Source: Brevibacillus sp. (lineage in GTDB: Bacteria > Bacillota > Bacilli > Brevibacillales > Brevibacillaceae). From it: a DNA stretch of 14,002 bases. A program made the translations under genes and the position numbers. Below, in pieces: positions 7,156 to 14,002 of the stretch. The stretch is taken from the NCBI GenBank assembly GCA_029240815.1, contig JARDZO010000141.1, forward strand, positions 1-14,002. Reading direction: 5' to 3'. Every line of letters starts with the position of its first letter. The stretch's first letter is position 1. The notes below the pieces were generated by a model that searched no databases, was not told the origin of the DNA, and worked only from the letters and a program-made list of their open reading frames with translations.

Positions 7156-8049
7156 ATGAGTTTGCAGGAAAAGCTGGAGGCAGTACTGTCGGAATCTTCC
7201 GCGACTTTTGGGGTAGCTGTGAAACACTTGGAGACACAGGAAGAGGCGCAAATCAACAGCAACGACTATTTCCAAATGGCAAGCACGTTCAAGGTGCCAA
7301 TCCTGGCTACCCTGTTTCGTGATGTCAGCGAAGGAAGGCTGAGTCTGGAGCAACGCATTCGTCTGACGGAAGATGACCTGGTTCCCGGGTCAGGGGTGCT
7401 CCAAGAGTTTTTGCCAGGAGCAGAGGTAGCTGTCAAGGATCTGGCGATGCTGATGATTATCGTCAGCGACAATCTCGGGACCGACAAAGTGTTGGAGCTG
7501 GTAGGAACGGAGCGCGTGGAAGCGTTTATGAACGAGCTGGGACTTGCCCATATTTCCATTCGGAATAGCTGCTGGGAACTGCTTAGCATCGGCGGAGGAT
7601 TGGCAGGAGAGAAAAAAGGGCTGGAAGGCTTTCAAAAGCTGAAGCAAAAATTCCAGACCTCAGGCATCGACGCGGACAGCGTGATCTTTCAACCGACTCC
7701 GGAAAACAATGTCGCTACACCAGTTGACATGGGGAAACTGCTGGAATTGATCGCTACAGGGCAATTGGTGTCACAGGAAGCATGCGACGGTATTCTCGAC
7801 ATCATGAAGCGGCAGCAGCTGCGCAACCGTATTCCCTATCTTTTGCCAGACAAGACCATCATTGCCTGCAAGTCCGGAACAATCGGCAGCGTCGTGAATG
7901 ATGTGGGCATCGTCTATCTCCCGGAAGGCAAAGGAGCGTTTACGATTGCTGCCTTTTCACACGGGAACCATTCGACAAAAGAGGGCGAGCGCATGATTGC
8001 TCGTTTGGCGCTTACCGCCTATGAACATTTTAGTGGGGGCGAGGAGTAA
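7156..8049 (+). CDS. Class-A-beta-lactamase-like serine hydrolase, cytoplasmic, embedded between dppC and dppD
   Basis: A 297-aa member of the penicillin-recognising serine hydrolase fold (beta-lactamase2 type), with AAAGGGG seven bases before the ATG. The three fold motifs are all present: nucleophile STFK at 43-46, SDN at 104-106, and KSGT at 239-242 in place of KTG. I cannot find a clear ExxLN omega-loop equivalent to Glu166 of true class A enzymes. The ATP at 187-189, which resembles the end of that loop, is preceded only by PENNV. No signal peptide or lipobox is present, whereas true beta-lactamases are exported, so an antibiotic-resistance role is unlikely. Its position inside the importer operon suggests a peptidase, amidase or esterase acting on imported compounds. 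A beta-lactamase label from an automatic pipeline would probably mislead. Confidence 0.85.
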   Translation: MSLQEKLEAVLSESSATFGVAVKHLETQEEAQINSNDYFQMASTFKVPILATLFRDVSEGRLSLEQRIRLTEDDLVPGSGVLQEFLPGAEVAVKDLAMLMIIVSDNLGTDKVLELVGTERVEAFMNELGLAHISIRNSCWELLSIGGGLAGEKKGLEGFQKLKQKFQTSGIDADSVIFQPTPENNVATPVDMGKLLELIATGQLVSQEACDGILDIMKRQQLRNRIPYLLPDKTIIACKSGTIGSVVNDVGIVYLPEGKGAFTIAAFSHGNHSTKEGERMIARLALTAYEHFSGGEE

Positions 8050-8076
8050 CGCGATCGAAGGAAGGGGGGCTAGACG

Positions 8077-9063
8077 ATGAAACAGAACGAGACCGTGTTG
8101 GATATCGAACGGCTCTCTCTGAAATTGAAAACAGAGCGAGGAACGTTTACGGCGGTGAATCAAGTCAGCTTTCAGATCGGGGCGGGAGAAACGGTAGCGC
8201 TGGTAGGCGAATCAGGCTGCGGCAAAAGTGTGACTTCGCTGTCGATTATGGGACTTATTTCGAAAAAAACGGGGGTGCTGGACGGCAGCATCCGGTTTAA
8301 AGAGAAGGTCTTGAATCAGTTGACGGAGCGTGAAATGCGCGAGATTCGCGGTCGCGATATCTCCATGATATTCCAGGAGCCGATGACCTCGCTGAATCCG
8401 GTTCATACGATCGGGAAGCAGATCGATGAGGTGTATCGGCTGCATACGAGCCTCTCCAAACAAGAACGGCGTGCCAAGACCATTGACATGCTGCGGAAAG
8501 TGGGAATTCCGCGAGCGGAGAGCATTGTCAACGATTTTCCTCATCAGCTCTCGGGCGGGATGAAACAACGGGTCATGATTGCGATGGCGATGGCTTGCGA
8601 GCCTGACCTTCTCATTGCGGATGAGCCCACAACGGCATTGGATGTAACGATTCAGGCGCAGATTCTCGATTTGATGAACGATTTGAAACAGACCGCACAG
8701 ACAGCCATTTTGCTGATTACCCATGATTTGGGTGTTGTGGCAGAGATGGCGGACCGCGTGATGGTCATGTACTACGGCGAAATTGTAGAAGAAGCAGATG
8801 TGCGGACGATTTTCTCCAATCCCAAACATCCGTACACGGTAGGGCTCTTGCAGTCGATCCCGAGTCTGGAGACGGAAAGCAACAGGCTGACGCCGATTGA
8901 CGGGAATGTGCCGATCTTGGGAGAGGTGCAGGACGGCTGTCCGTTTAGCTCCCGCTGCACGCATGCGGTAGAAAAGTGCAGGAAGGAAAAACCACCTGTC
9001 ATCAGTACGGGGAAGCACTCCGTCCGCTGCTGGGTCTATCAGGATAAGGAGGTGGCGATATGA
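8077..9063 (+). CDS. dppD: Peptide ABC transporter ATP-binding protein, DppD type
   Basis: First of two ATPases powering import, 328 aa, with AAGGGGGG seven bases before the ATG. All nucleotide-binding motifs are intact: Walker A GESGCGKS at 44-51, Q-loop Gln100, signature LSGGM at 158-162, Walker B LLIADEP at 178-184, D-loop ALD at 187-189 and switch His216. The C-terminal oligopeptide/dipeptide-transporter region carries four cysteines (288, 294, 301, 318) in the CPFxxRC...C...C arrangement linked to a [4Fe-4S] cluster in this family. It overlaps dppF by 4 nt (ATGA), implying translational coupling and stoichiometric synthesis of the heterodimer. Confidence 0.95.
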   Translation: MKQNETVLDIERLSLKLKTERGTFTAVNQVSFQIGAGETVALVGESGCGKSVTSLSIMGLISKKTGVLDGSIRFKEKVLNQLTEREMREIRGRDISMIFQEPMTSLNPVHTIGKQIDEVYRLHTSLSKQERRAKTIDMLRKVGIPRAESIVNDFPHQLSGGMKQRVMIAMAMACEPDLLIADEPTTALDVTIQAQILDLMNDLKQTAQTAILLITHDLGVVAEMADRVMVMYYGEIVEEADVRTIFSNPKHPYTVGLLQSIPSLETESNRLTPIDGNVPILGEVQDGCPFSSRCTHAVEKCRKEKPPVISTGKHSVRCWVYQDKEVAI

Positions 9064-10049
9064 GCGAAAATCTGCTGGTGGTAGATAACCTCAAAACCTA
9101 CTTCCCTATGAAAAAAGGGCTATTCGGGCAGACGTCCGGTCACATCAAGGCGGTAGATGGCGTCTCTTTTCAACTCAAGAAAGGCGAGACATTGGGAATC
9201 GTCGGGGAGAGCGGCTGTGGCAAATCGACGACAGGCCGCAGTATTTTGCAGCTGGTGAAGCCTAGCGATGGCTCCGTCCGTTTTGATGGGGAAGAGCTGG
9301 TTTCCATGCCGGAAGCCAAGCTGAGAAATATGCGCAGCCAGATGCAAATCATCTTCCAGGATCCCTACTCATCGCTGAATCCACGCTTGACGGTCTCTAC
9401 CATATTAGCGGAAGCATTGTCTGCGGGAGCTGCGCAAGCAGACCCTCGTCCGATGCGAGAGAGGGTATTTGAGCTGTTGAGGCTGGTCGGCTTGAACCCG
9501 CAGCATGCGGATCGTTACCCGCATGAATTCAGTGGCGGACAGCGGCAACGTATCGGTATCGCCCGCGCCATCGCAGTAAAGCCCAAGCTGATTGTAGCGG
9601 ATGAACCGGTTTCAGCTTTGGACGTATCCATTCAGGCGCAGATACTGAATCTGTTAGATGAATTGCAGGATGACATGGGATTGACCTACTTGTTCATCTC
9701 CCATGATTTAGGAGTGATTCGCCACATTAGTGATCGCATCGCGGTCATGTACTTGGGGCGGATTGTAGAGATCGCGGATAAAAAGAGCCTCTTTGAAAGG
9801 CCTCTGCACCCTTACACGCAAGCCCTGATTTCAGCTGTACCTGTCCCGAATCCAGAGAAAAAGAAGGAACGGATCGTCCTCGGTGGCGATGTACCGAGCC
9901 CGGCGAACCCACCGGTCGGCTGCGCTTTTCACCCACGCTGCCGCCATGCGATGGACATTTGCAGAACGGTTCGACCAACTGAACTGGCAATGGATCAAGA
10001 TCATGTCGTGGCCTGCCATTTATACGGGGACGACGAGAGGAGCAAATGA
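9060..10049 (+). CDS. dppF: Peptide ABC transporter ATP-binding protein, DppF type
   Basis: Partner ATPase of DppD, 329 aa. The start ATG overlaps the dppD stop and has a near-perfect AAGGAGGTG (9046-9054) upstream. Motifs are Walker A GESGCGKS at 49-56, Q-loop Gln100 followed by DPYSSLNPR, signature FSGGQ at 157-161, Walker B LIVADEP at 177-183, D-loop ALD at 187-189 and switch His215, all intact. Like its partner it has a C-terminal cysteine set (288, 294, 301, 319). The IFQDPYSSLNP and LDELQ stretches are typical of DppF/OppF. Its stop codon overlaps the upstream candidate ATG of the racemase gene, so transport and catabolic genes are translated as a continuous unit. Confidence 0.95.
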   Translation: MSENLLVVDNLKTYFPMKKGLFGQTSGHIKAVDGVSFQLKKGETLGIVGESGCGKSTTGRSILQLVKPSDGSVRFDGEELVSMPEAKLRNMRSQMQIIFQDPYSSLNPRLTVSTILAEALSAGAAQADPRPMRERVFELLRLVGLNPQHADRYPHEFSGGQRQRIGIARAIAVKPKLIVADEPVSALDVSIQAQILNLLDELQDDMGLTYLFISHDLGVIRHISDRIAVMYLGRIVEIADKKSLFERPLHPYTQALISAVPVPNPEKKKERIVLGGDVPSPANPPVGCAFHPRCRHAMDICRTVRPTELAMDQDHVVACHLYGDDERSK

Positions 10050-10051
10050 CG

Positions 10052-11179
10052 ATGAAGATCGAGAAAGTGGAGATAAAAAGATTGCATCTGCCGTTAAAAG
10101 AAGCGTTTGTAGCAAGCATTGGGCAGCAGACCAAGAGGGATTTCTTGCTGGTCAGTGTGCACAGTGAAGGGGAAACAGGCTATGGGGAAAGCGTAGCCAT
10201 GCCGACTCCTTTTTATAATGAAGAAACGACGGAAACGGTGCTCTACATGCTGGAGACCTTCCTGATTCCGATTCTTTTAAACAATCCGATTGAGTCGCCT
10301 GAGGACGTGGCCCGTCTCTTTGCCCCGATCCGTCGCAATCAAATGGCGAAAGCGGCTTTGGAGGGCGCAGTGTGGGATTTGTTTGCCAAGCAAAAAGGAA
10401 TCTCACTGGCTCATGCATTGGGCGGCACTCGCACAGAAATCGAAGTGGGAGTAAGCGTCGGAATTGAGAAGTCTGTCGAAGAAGTCGTTCATAAGGTAGA
10501 AGGCTTTGTCGCGGAGGGCTATAAGAAAATCAAGGTGAAGATTAAACCGGGCTTTGATATTGCACTGATTGAGGGATTGCGCAAGCGCTTTGGAGATTCA
10601 CTGCCATTGATGGCTGATGCCAACTCCGCGTATTCCCTCGATCAGCTCGATCTCATCAAAGAACTGGATAACTACAACCTGATCATGATCGAGCAGCCGC
10701 TGGCCCACGATGATATCGTCGACCACGCTCGTCTCCAGAACCAAATGAAAACGCCGATCTGCCTCGATGAGAGCATCCACACGTACGAAGATGCCAGACG
10801 TGCGATTGAACTGGGCAGCTGCAAGATTATCAACATCAAAGTGGGGCGTGTCGGTGGCCTTACGGAATCCAAGAAGCTTCATGACCTATGTCTTGCCCAT
10901 GATATACCGGTATGGTGCGGCGGCATGTTCGAGAGCGGTGTAGGTCGGGCACACAACATTGCGATTACCTCTCTCGCCAACTTTACCATTCCGGGCGATA
11001 CCGCGACATCGAGCCGTTACTGGGAGCAGGACATTGTCACGCCAGGGGTCGAATTCGCCAAGCCTGGTATACTGGCAGTCCCGGACGGACCCGGTATTGG
11101 CTACGAGATTAATTGGGATGTAGTGAAGTCCTTGCAGGTAATGGAGAAGAGCTACGAGCAGACAAACGTGACGATATGA
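10052..11179 (+). CDS. N-succinylamino acid racemase / o-succinylbenzoate synthase-type enolase superfamily enzyme (menC-like)
   Basis: From ATG 10052 the protein is 375 aa, the usual NSAR/OSBS length. AGGAG (10038-10042) is nine bases before it; ATG 10046, two codons upstream in an ATGA overlap with dppF, is the alternative. The muconate-lactonising-subgroup barrel is complete: catalytic KVK with Lys163, metal ligands Asp189 (DANSAY), Glu214 (EQP) and Asp239 (DESI), and second catalytic Lys263 (NIKVGR). With this start the numbering coincides with the Amycolatopsis NSAR/OSBS enzyme, including Arg266, reported there as a second-shell residue favouring racemisation. WCGGMFESGVGRAHN (near 288-302) is typical. 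The enzyme class interconverts N-succinyl-D- and L-amino acids and often also makes o-succinylbenzoate for menaquinone. No men genes are nearby, while a peptide importer and a GNAT gene are, so racemisation is the likelier role. Some pipelines will call it menC. Confidence 0.88.
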   Translation: MKIEKVEIKRLHLPLKEAFVASIGQQTKRDFLLVSVHSEGETGYGESVAMPTPFYNEETTETVLYMLETFLIPILLNNPIESPEDVARLFAPIRRNQMAKAALEGAVWDLFAKQKGISLAHALGGTRTEIEVGVSVGIEKSVEEVVHKVEGFVAEGYKKIKVKIKPGFDIALIEGLRKRFGDSLPLMADANSAYSLDQLDLIKELDNYNLIMIEQPLAHDDIVDHARLQNQMKTPICLDESIHTYEDARRAIELGSCKIINIKVGRVGGLTESKKLHDLCLAHDIPVWCGGMFESGVGRAHNIAITSLANFTIPGDTATSSRYWEQDIVTPGVEFAKPGILAVPDGPGIGYEINWDVVKSLQVMEKSYEQTNVTI

Positions 11180-11197
11180 TCCCGAGGTGAATGAAAG

Positions 11198-12025
11198 ATG
11201 CGGCCAGAATTGGTGTACCGCACGATGACCACTGCTCCTCAGATGGTGGAAATGGAAGACCTGCAACGGAAGGTTTGGGGACCGAGCAGCATTTCGCCTG
11301 TTCCCCAGTTGATGGCTGCGATCCACAACGGCGGGGTCGTGATTGCTGCGTACCATGATGAGAAGCCGGTCGGTTTTTGCTATGGCTTTGCTGGTTTCAA
11401 GCAGGGCAAGTCGCATTTGTGCTCCCATATGTTGGGGATCTTACCCGAATATCGCGACTGGGGAATAGGCAAGCAGCTCAAGCTAAGCCAGCGAGACTGG
11501 GCCATCGAAAACGGATATGACAAAATGACGTGGACGTATGATCCTCTCGAGGCACGCAATGCCTATCTGAATCTGTGCAAGCTGGGTGGAACGGTAAGCA
11601 CCTACCTGGATTCGTACTATGGGGACATGGGCGATGGTATCAATAAAGGCATGCCGACGGATCGGTTTTTACTGGAGTGGGAACTGAGGTCAGAGCGTGT
11701 CGTCAATTGTATAGAGGTTTCCCCCGTTGATCGGGATGAATGGAGAGCGTATCCTTCTGTGCTCGATTGGGAACTGAGGGATGAACAACCCTTTCCAGCA
11801 GTGCGGCAGGGGCTAGGGGAGCACGAGGGAATCTTGCTCGCGGTACCGGCAGCGATCCAAAAGCTGAAACAAGAGCATCTCGCCACAGCAATGGAGTGGC
11901 GTCTTGCTTTGCGCAACCTTTGCAAGGAAGCTTTTTCTCAAGGCTATGCAGTAGTCGGCTTGCTGAAGAAAGACGAGCCAGTGCATGCGTATGTGCTGGA
12001 GCGAAATGTAAAGGGGGAAAAGTGA
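11198..12025 (+). CDS. GNAT N-acyltransferase, candidate succinyl-CoA:D-amino acid N-succinyltransferase
   Basis: A 275-aa protein with GAGGTGA seven bases before its ATG. Residues about 5-165 form a GNAT domain of the type I associate with COG3375. The acyl-CoA-binding element is at 79-91 (LGILPEYRDWGIG, the RxxGxG pyrophosphate loop), followed by the family-typical EARNAYLNLCKLGG (118-131) and YYGDMGDGIN (140-149). About 110 residues follow with no motif I can name. It lies 18 nt after the racemase gene. In Geobacillus kaustophilus, an NSAR, a GNAT succinyltransferase and an M20 desuccinylase form the described D- to L-amino acid conversion route; this pairing points to the same donor step here. 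The acyl donor and acceptor are inferred from context only. A different acyltransferase role remains possible. Confidence 0.8.
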   Translation: MRPELVYRTMTTAPQMVEMEDLQRKVWGPSSISPVPQLMAAIHNGGVVIAAYHDEKPVGFCYGFAGFKQGKSHLCSHMLGILPEYRDWGIGKQLKLSQRDWAIENGYDKMTWTYDPLEARNAYLNLCKLGGTVSTYLDSYYGDMGDGINKGMPTDRFLLEWELRSERVVNCIEVSPVDRDEWRAYPSVLDWELRDEQPFPAVRQGLGEHEGILLAVPAAIQKLKQEHLATAMEWRLALRNLCKEAFSQGYAVVGLLKKDEPVHAYVLERNVKGEK

Positions 12026-12026
12026 C

Positions 12027-13439
12027 ATGGAACAGTTACAAGCGTATGCAGAGAAGTTGATGGAGACCGCCAAGCTGCCAGGTGCCTTTATCGGGATTGC
12101 CAAAGAGGGAGAGCTCGTTTATACCAAAGGAATCGGCTATCGGGATGCTGAACAACGAGCAGACGTGACGCTGGATACGGTATTTGGCATTGGGTCCATA
12201 ACGAAGTCGTTTACCTGCGTGGCGATCATGCAGCTTCAGGAGGCGGGGAAGCTGTCTGTCAATGATGCGGTAGTCAAGTATTTGCCGGAGTTTCGGACAA
12301 AAGATGAGGAGCGGACGAAACGAATCACCATCGCTCATCTGATGTCACACACGTCCGGGATGCCGTCACTGCCCTCCCTTTATTATGCGATGCGGCGGAG
12401 CATGGAGATTGATCCTGCATTGGAAGAGACAGGAAGTAAATTTGATCTTACGACACATGAGCCGATTGATACGTATGAGCAGCTGATGGCTTTTATCGAA
12501 GGACTGGATTTTGAGCTGCTGGGAGAGCCAGGTACGGAATTCAGCTATAGCAATGATGGTTACGCGCTGCTGGGGGCCATTATCGAGCGAGTCAGCGGGA
12601 AATCCTATGAAAGCTTTCTAAAGGAGCATTTGCTCGATCCGGCAAACATGAAGCACACCGCGTTTTTTACAGAGGATCTGGGGGATTACGACAACATTAC
12701 GACCCTCTACACCAGCAAGAAGACGGAGGAAGGAAAAGAAGTATTCGCTGCGCCACTATGGTGGGATGCACCGTCGATGCGAGCTGCCGGCTTTTTGAAA
12801 TCGACAGGTCGCGATATGCTTTCCTACGCCGAAATCTTCCGAACAGGCGGAACAGTAGGAGAGAACCGCATCCTTTCCCAAGACAGCGTCCAGCAAATGA
12901 TTGGCAACTATGCCGGACTGGAGCCGTCTCGTCATTATGGGTACGGATTTATGGTCACCCCTGAGTTCCGTGGGGGAACCTTGATTGAGCACGGTGGAGC
13001 GTTAAAAGGGATCGCTGCCCAGCTGTGCATCCTTCCTGAGGAGAACATTACCTGCGTCGTCTTGACCAATCTGGACGGTGCCCCTTCGGCTGAGCTGCTG
13101 GCTGCAACGATCAACACAGCGCAGTCACTTCCTGTGGAAGAACCGATTGTCAGCTATGCCGATTATCCTGTTTCGTCTGATGAGCTAGAAACTTTTACTG
13201 GTGTTTATAAATCAGGCGAAGGCGAGCAGGTACAGGTTTCTTTCGGTGATGGCGGCGGGCTCGTCCTGAACATGCAAGGCACGGATTACTCGTTGAGACC
13301 GGTTGGCGAAGATAGCTTTGCCTTCGAGATGAGCACAGGATTGGTAAAGTGGATCCGCTTTATTCGTGACGATTCTGGCAGTGTCATCCGGGTTTCCTTC
13401 CATTTCCGTCAGTTGATCAAAGAAAACAAGGAGGCGTGA
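12027..13439 (+). CDS. Class-C-beta-lactamase-like serine hydrolase (S12 family), candidate D-stereospecific peptidase
   Basis: A 470-aa protein starting one nucleotide after the GNAT stop, with AAGGGGG nine bases upstream. The beta-lactamase/transpeptidase domain (about 5-350) holds the nucleophile SITK at 57-60, tyrosine motif YSN at 174-176, and HGG at 322-324 in place of KTG, the HxG form found in S12 D-aminopeptidases, D-Ala-D-Ala carboxypeptidase-like enzymes and esterases. HLMSHTSGMPSLPS (104-117) is the usual loop. A C-terminal domain (about 365-470) resembles the small beta-barrel seen after such domains. There is no signal peptide, lipobox or transmembrane helix, so it is probably cytosolic, unlike exported beta-lactamases and the membrane-attached D-stereospecific resistance peptidases of nonribosomal peptide producers. 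Context suggests hydrolysis of imported D-residue peptides; esterase activity is the main alternative. Confidence 0.87.
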   Translation: MEQLQAYAEKLMETAKLPGAFIGIAKEGELVYTKGIGYRDAEQRADVTLDTVFGIGSITKSFTCVAIMQLQEAGKLSVNDAVVKYLPEFRTKDEERTKRITIAHLMSHTSGMPSLPSLYYAMRRSMEIDPALEETGSKFDLTTHEPIDTYEQLMAFIEGLDFELLGEPGTEFSYSNDGYALLGAIIERVSGKSYESFLKEHLLDPANMKHTAFFTEDLGDYDNITTLYTSKKTEEGKEVFAAPLWWDAPSMRAAGFLKSTGRDMLSYAEIFRTGGTVGENRILSQDSVQQMIGNYAGLEPSRHYGYGFMVTPEFRGGTLIEHGGALKGIAAQLCILPEENITCVVLTNLDGAPSAELLAATINTAQSLPVEEPIVSYADYPVSSDELETFTGVYKSGEGEQVQVSFGDGGGLVLNMQGTDYSLRPVGEDSFAFEMSTGLVKWIRFIRDDSGSVIRVSFHFRQLIKENKEA

Positions 13440-13440
13440 C

Positions 13441-14002
13441 ATGAGTACGCATGAGTGGGCACCTTCTTATGAGGCATACGTTCAAAAGCTAATCGATGAG
13501 TTTCAAGTACCAGGAGCCATCGTTGCAGTGGCAAAAAATGGCGAACTCTTCTACGAGAAGTCGTTTGGGCATCGGGATCGGGAAGAGCAGACACCTGTCA
13601 ATCTCGATACGGTGTTTGGGATCGGATCGATCACGAAGTCCTTTACCTGCTTAGCGATTATGCAGCTTCAGGAGGAAGGGAAGCTCTCGGTGAATGATCC
13701 GGTCGTGACCTACTTGCCTGAGTTTCGAACGCCGGATGAGGCCCACACAAAAGCAATCACCATTCATCACTTCATGACACATACACTCGGCCTGCCACCC
13801 CTTCCTTCGCTGATTCCGGCTATGCAGCGCAGTTTGGAAGCAGATCCGACAGCAGCAGAGCTATTAAAGCATTTCGAACCATATGGAAATCAACCGATCG
13901 ATACGTTTGAAGAGCTGATGGACTATATCGCAGAACTGAAGTTTGAATTGCTCGGTCCTCCGGGAACAGAGTTCAGCTACTCCAATGATGCTTTTGGATT
14001 GC
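13441..14002 (+). CDS. Second class-C-beta-lactamase-like serine hydrolase (S12), tandem paralogue, cut by the window edge
   Basis: It begins one nucleotide after the previous stop, with AAGGAGG (13428-13434) six bases before the ATG; 187 codons are visible and the frame is still open. It is a clear paralogue of the preceding gene, sharing long runs such as VFGIGSITKSFTC, AIMQLQE and GTEFSYSND. The nucleophile SITK is at 63-66 and the YSN motif at 180-182; the HxG motif and C-terminal domain would lie beyond the window. Differences include a 6-residue longer N-terminus and THTLGLPPLPS where the neighbour has SHTSGMPSLPS, placing a Leu where S12 proteins usually have Ser. No signal peptide is visible. 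Tandem copies suggest different peptide specificities. Confidence 0.88.
   Translation, partial: MSTHEWAPSYEAYVQKLIDEFQVPGAIVAVAKNGELFYEKSFGHRDREEQTPVNLDTVFGIGSITKSFTCLAIMQLQEEGKLSVNDPVVTYLPEFRTPDEAHTKAITIHHFMTHTLGLPPLPSLIPAMQRSLEADPTAAELLKHFEPYGNQPIDTFEELMDYIAELKFELLGPPGTEFSYSNDAFGL

Noticed and set aside
7156..8049. Interpretation as an antibiotic-resistance beta-lactamase
   Set aside because: No signal peptide, no recognisable Glu166, and a location inside a peptide importer operon.
8212..9018. 268-residue minus-strand frame under dppD
   Set aside because: It is antisense to an ATPase with every motif intact; the His/Arg-rich translation is typical of a shadow frame.

Overview
The window looks like a chromosomal segment from a low-to-mid GC Gram-positive bacterium of the Bacillales. 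Paenibacillaceae, and Brevibacillus in particular, is my best guess. The basis is strong AGGAGG-type Shine-Dalgarno sites before almost every gene, TTG and GTG starts, a lipobox on the binding protein, and the overall protein style. The genus call is recognition, not proof. I see no tRNA, rRNA, IS element, CRISPR array or prophage, and no convincing rho-independent terminator.

Left edge (1-762, minus strand): the N-terminal half of SelO/YdiU, the pseudokinase-fold protein AMPylase, cut by the window edge. A divergent intergenic region (763-1167) follows. It holds a strong sigma-A promoter reading right, a CodY-like box touching its -35, and a 24-bp near-palindrome between the promoter and the first start codon.

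Main body (1168 to beyond 14002, plus strand): eleven tightly spaced genes that look like one operon. The order is an M81/MlrC-like metallopeptidase; a MurR/RpiR-type regulator; a complete Dpp/Opp-type peptide ABC importer (lipoprotein binding protein, DppB, DppC, DppD, DppF) interrupted between DppC and DppD by a class-A-beta-lactamase-like serine hydrolase; an enolase-superfamily N-succinylamino acid racemase/OSBS-type enzyme; a GNAT N-acyltransferase; and two tandem class-C-beta-lactamase-like (S12) serine hydrolases, the second cut by the right edge. Gaps are mostly 1-41 nt, with ATGA junctions at dppD/dppF and around the racemase start.

How it may work together (inference): the importer brings in short peptides, and one metallopeptidase plus three serine hydrolases, none with a visible signal peptide, cut them in the cytoplasm. 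The released D-amino acids are N-succinylated by the GNAT enzyme and racemised by the NSAR-type enzyme. NSAR+GNAT is the core of the described route for irreversible D- to L-amino acid conversion, which also needs an N-succinyl-L-amino acid hydrolase. No M20-type desuccinylase is in the window. The cluster therefore reads as a candidate catabolic or detoxification system for D-residue-containing peptides, such as muropeptides or nonribosomal peptides, and this is the most interesting aspect of the window.
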